Shown here: positions 5,741-7,508 of the stretch, in pieces
How positions within the stretch are numbered: the first letter of the stretch is position 1
Layout: every line of letters starts with the position of its first letter
Source: Thermoflexales bacterium
GTDB lineage: Bacteria > Chloroflexota > Anaerolineae > Fen-1058
Assembly (NCBI GenBank): GCA_017999195.1
Contig: JAGOBP010000192.1
Coordinates: 1 to 7,508 of the forward strand
Length of the DNA stretch: 7,508 bases
Direction of reading: 5' to 3'
Notes under the pieces: model-generated
Told to the model about the DNA's origin: nothing
Databases searched by the model: none
What the model saw: only the letters and a program-made list of their open reading frames with translations
Made by a program: the position numbers and the translations under genes

Positions 5741-6190
5741 TTATTCCGGCATCACCACACCGATGGTCAACACGATGTTGGCATAGATGCGCTGTTCGCC
5801 CGTCGCAATCACGAGGATTGTGTCGGGGCTGCGCGTCACGTCATAGAAGGCAAAACGCTTGTGCTTCGTCACCGGCACGTCGGCGGTCGTTCTTCGACTA
5901 CGCTGCGCTTCGCTCAGAATGGCCTTGAAGTCCGCGTGGATCGACGGCTCTTCGCCCGTCTCCGGCGTCATCACGTCCACTGCCTCAATCGGGATGGCTG
6001 TGAGCAGCACCTTCAGCACATCGGTGACGGTCACCAGCCCCGGCGCGAGGTTCAGCCACACGCACGTCGCACGCGGATGAATGATCGGGCCGAAGGCGAA
6101 GTTGCCATCGGCAATCAACACCTTCGCGCCGTGTCCAGCTTTGCCTAATGCCGCCAGTATCTCCGGTTGAAGCAATTGGCTTTTGAGCAT
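5741..6190 (-). CDS. RbsD/FucU family sugar mutarotase, paralog 2 (with in-frame repeat)
   Basis: A 149-residue second member of the family, clearly a paralog of the 136-residue protein downstream: both share the MLK...LLQPEIL start, GHGAKVLIADGNF, LNLAPG, VTD.LKVL.TAIPIEA and the GEQRIYAN...LTIGVVMP end. The active-site candidates are kept (His20, Asp28, Tyr136, Asn138), with the family-typical ATGE in place of ASGE. Between FKAIL and the conserved RFAFYD it has 11 extra residues relative to paralog 1. The stretch LSEAQRSRRT there is encoded by a copy of a dispersed nucleotide repeat (5888-5921). The start ATG at 6190 has only a weak AGG 5 nt before it. It probably performs mutarotation for the FucI-like isomerase encoded 94 nt upstream; the insertion is likely a surface-loop extension, but that is inference. 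Confidence 0.88.
   Translation of the reverse strand: MLKSQLLQPEILAALGKAGHGAKVLIADGNFAFGPIIHPRATCVWLNLAPGLVTVTDVLKVLLTAIPIEAVDVMTPETGEEPSIHADFKAILSEAQRSRRTTADVPVTKHKRFAFYDVTRSPDTILVIATGEQRIYANIVLTIGVVMPE
5888..5921. repeat. 34-nt dispersed repeat inside a coding region
   Basis: The plus strand reads CGTTCTTCGACTACGC at the start and ends CTTCGCTCAGAATG. It aligns without gaps to 6221-6254, with 28 of 34 bases identical in the same orientation. The ends form an imperfect palindrome (CGTTCT/AGAATG). On the minus strand it encodes residues 91-101 of RbsD/FucU paralog 2 without breaking the frame. Confidence 0.75.
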
Positions 6191-6205
6191 AGGAACCTGG
6201 TGTCG

Positions 6206-6271
6206 CCCCTCTCCCGAAATCGTCCTTCGACTTCGCTACGCTCAGCTCAGGATGCGATTTCGGGAGAGGGG
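6206..6271. repeat. Nested palindromic repeat between fucI-like and rbsD-like genes
   Basis: Perfect 17-bp inverted arms, CCCCTCTCCCGAAATCG (6206-6222) and CGATTTCGGGAGAGGGG (6255-6271), enclose about 32 nt. That interior, together with a few arm bases, is the second copy of the 34-nt repeat (6221-6254). GTTGGGGGTGAGGG continues the G-rich side to 6284, right up to the stop codon of the isomerase. In the minus-strand transcript this gives a very stable hairpin between isomerase and mutarotase, without a T run. It resembles the common CTCACCCC...CCCCTCTCCC repeat (from memory). Confidence 0.8.
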
Positions 6272-6284
6272 TTGGGGGTGAGGG

Positions 6285-7508
6285 TTACAGTTTCTTGCCT
6301 AACATCAACTTGGCGTGATTCTCGCCGCCGTTCTCCAGATACAACAATGGCAGCGGTCGATCGACGCCTTCGACAAACGCGGGCCGCGCGGCCCAATACA
6401 CTTGTGACAGGATGTTGTTCAAGTCCATCCAGTATTCCAGTCGTGCGGGCGACAGACCCTGCACCATGTGGAAGTGATTGGCGGGCGGATAGTGCTTGTA
6501 CTCATACATCGTCGCGTACTTGGGCACGACAAACGAGTGCGGCCATTCTTTGTTCGTCGAACCGGCCAGCGCCTTCGCCAGCGGCGCAGGCACTTCGGCC
6601 GTTTCGGCCTCGTCCCAGTTCATGCCGAACAGACCGGACAGCGTACTGTACGTCAACCGACCGGCGATACCACTCAAACCACCGGGCGAAGTGAACGTCA
6701 CCGAGTTGCCCTTGCCGGGGAAGTAGTCAAAGTCTTGCAGCGGGAACGAAACGCCCGCCATGATCTCTTCGACGCTCGCGCCGGGCTTCGCGGCCCAATC
6801 GAATGACGCGCTGCCGGAGTTGTCGCCATCGACCAGACCCTTCACCGCCCACGCTTCATTGTCGGGCAAAGTCACGCCCACCTTGGCGGCGAGTCCTTCC
6901 AGTTCCCAGCGCTCCCACACTTTGCGGAAGTCCATGAACAACGGCGGCTGGCCGCCCGTCAGCGACGACATGAACAACATCGTCAGCAAGCCCTGCACGT
7001 CGGCTTCGGTCGCAAAGGGCACCGGCAACTTGCGGCCGTTGTGGTCGAACGACGAGTTGAAGAACGACTCCATCGCATCGGCCACGGGCAGCGGCGTGCC
7101 GCGCAAATCCGAGCCCCATTCGAGTTGGCTCATGAAACCGCCGCCTACCGCATCGAGGTCCTTCAACAGATCACGCGTGATCAGATACAGCGCCAGACTT
7201 TGATTGAAGATGTCAGAATCGCTTTGGTCGCGCAATTCCAAGCGGTTGCCCACCATCCGATCGACCCACGCGCGCAGTTCTTTTAGTTCTTCGGCCTTGT
7301 ACGCTTTCTTATTCAGCATATCGGCCAATAGTTTCATATCCAGCCGCGTGATCTCGATGCCGAATTGTTGGCGGGTCGGCAGCACATGCGCGAGGGCCGT
7401 TTCCATGCCCATCGAGTCGTGGCCGAAGATCACCACACGCCGTCCCTTCAAGGCTTGCGTCGTGATCGCCGCTGAAGCCCAATCGACCAGCGCCTGCGCC
7501 GTGCCTTC
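6285..7508 (-). CDS. L-fucose/D-arabinose isomerase family protein, N-terminus outside window
   Basis: The frame stays open to the window edge (visible start EGTAQALVDWASAAITTQ), so the N-terminal part is missing. The TTG at 7451 is internal and is not a start. The visible 407 residues cover the middle and C-terminal domains of a FucI-type aldose-ketose isomerase, a cytosolic Mn2+ enzyme that converts L-fucose to L-fuculose or D-arabinose to D-ribulose. Evidence is the GHDSMGMETA segment, then FATEADVQGLLTMLFMSSLTG with a metal-ligand Glu (codon 7005-7007), LFMDFRK with a metal-ligand Asp (6930-6932, 25 residues later; 24 in E. coli FucI by my recollection), and PPANHFHMVQG with the C-terminal metal-ligand His (6474-6476). 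The spacing and order fit the E337/D361/H528 triad of E. coli. It is the upstream visible gene of the minus cluster, so it feeds on sugar prepared by the two mutarotases encoded after it. The exact sugar is open; related arabinose-isomerase-fold proteins of unknown substrate are an alternative. Confidence 0.83.
   Translation of the reverse strand, partial: EGTAQALVDWASAAITTQALKGRRVVIFGHDSMGMETALAHVLPTRQQFGIEITRLDMKLLADMLNKKAYKAEELKELRAWVDRMVGNRLELRDQSDSDIFNQSLALYLITRDLLKDLDAVGGGFMSQLEWGSDLRGTPLPVADAMESFFNSSFDHNGRKLPVPFATEADVQGLLTMLFMSSLTGGQPPLFMDFRKVWERWELEGLAAKVGVTLPDNEAWAVKGLVDGDNSGSASFDWAAKPGASVEEIMAGVSFPLQDFDYFPGKGNSVTFTSPGGLSGIAGRLTYSTLSGLFGMNWDEAETAEVPAPLAKALAGSTNKEWPHSFVVPKYATMYEYKHYPPANHFHMVQGLSPARLEYWMDLNNILSQVYWAARPAFVEGVDRPLPLLYLENGGENHAKLMLGKKL

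Noticed and set aside
5888..5921. Frameshift or pseudogene in RbsD/FucU paralog 2
   Set aside because: The frame is intact and the downstream catalytic motif and conserved C-terminus follow normally.
6167..6694. Plus-strand open frame of 175 residues
   Set aside because: Low-complexity Ser/Arg/Pro composition, spans a repeat and lies antisense to the isomerase.
7449..7451. TTG as start of the isomerase
   Set aside because: The frame continues without a stop to the window edge, and family members have a long N-terminal part before this point.

Overview
This is GC-rich bacterial DNA with densely packed genes for soluble sugar-metabolism enzymes. The intergenic gaps are filled with short palindromic repeats. 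The ATTGCGAGCGCAGCGAAGCAATCT-like hairpin, the CCGTG/CACGG periodic element and the CCCCTCTCCC...GGGAGAGGGG palindrome recall repeats common in Chloroflexota genomes. That phylum is my best guess, but it is inference only: there is no rRNA or other marker gene.

Left part, plus strand, 1-5065. A PfkB-type sugar kinase (5' end outside the window), a class II ketose-bisphosphate aldolase and a DUF4432/aldose-1-epimerase-like protein follow each other with gaps of 3 and 4 nt, so they form one operon. After a 112-nt gap holding an inverted repeat come a zinc-motif ROK fructokinase and a class I mannose-6-phosphate isomerase that overlap by 4 nt (ATGA). This pair resembles gmuE-gmuF of Bacillus subtilis.

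Middle, 5066-5244. No gene is seen here. The stretch holds a twin-hairpin repeat, a strong bidirectional intrinsic terminator between the converging transcripts, and a further short palindrome.

Right part, minus strand, 7508 down to 5245. A FucI-family (L-fucose/D-arabinose) isomerase, whose N-terminus lies outside the window, is followed by two tandem RbsD/FucU-family mutarotase paralogs. All three read toward the terminator.

Taken together the two arms supply mutarotation (RbsD/FucU x2, DUF4432), aldose-ketose isomerization (FucI-like), ketose phosphorylation (PfkB, ROK), aldol cleavage (class II aldolase) and entry of mannose/fructose into glycolysis (ROK, ManA). The true sugar cannot be read from sequence. 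The clearest unusual observation is that the longer RbsD paralog carries an in-frame copy of a dispersed 34-nt repeat. A sibling copy (28 of 34 bases identical) sits in the intergenic gap about 330 nt away, and the paralog is 11 residues longer at exactly that place.
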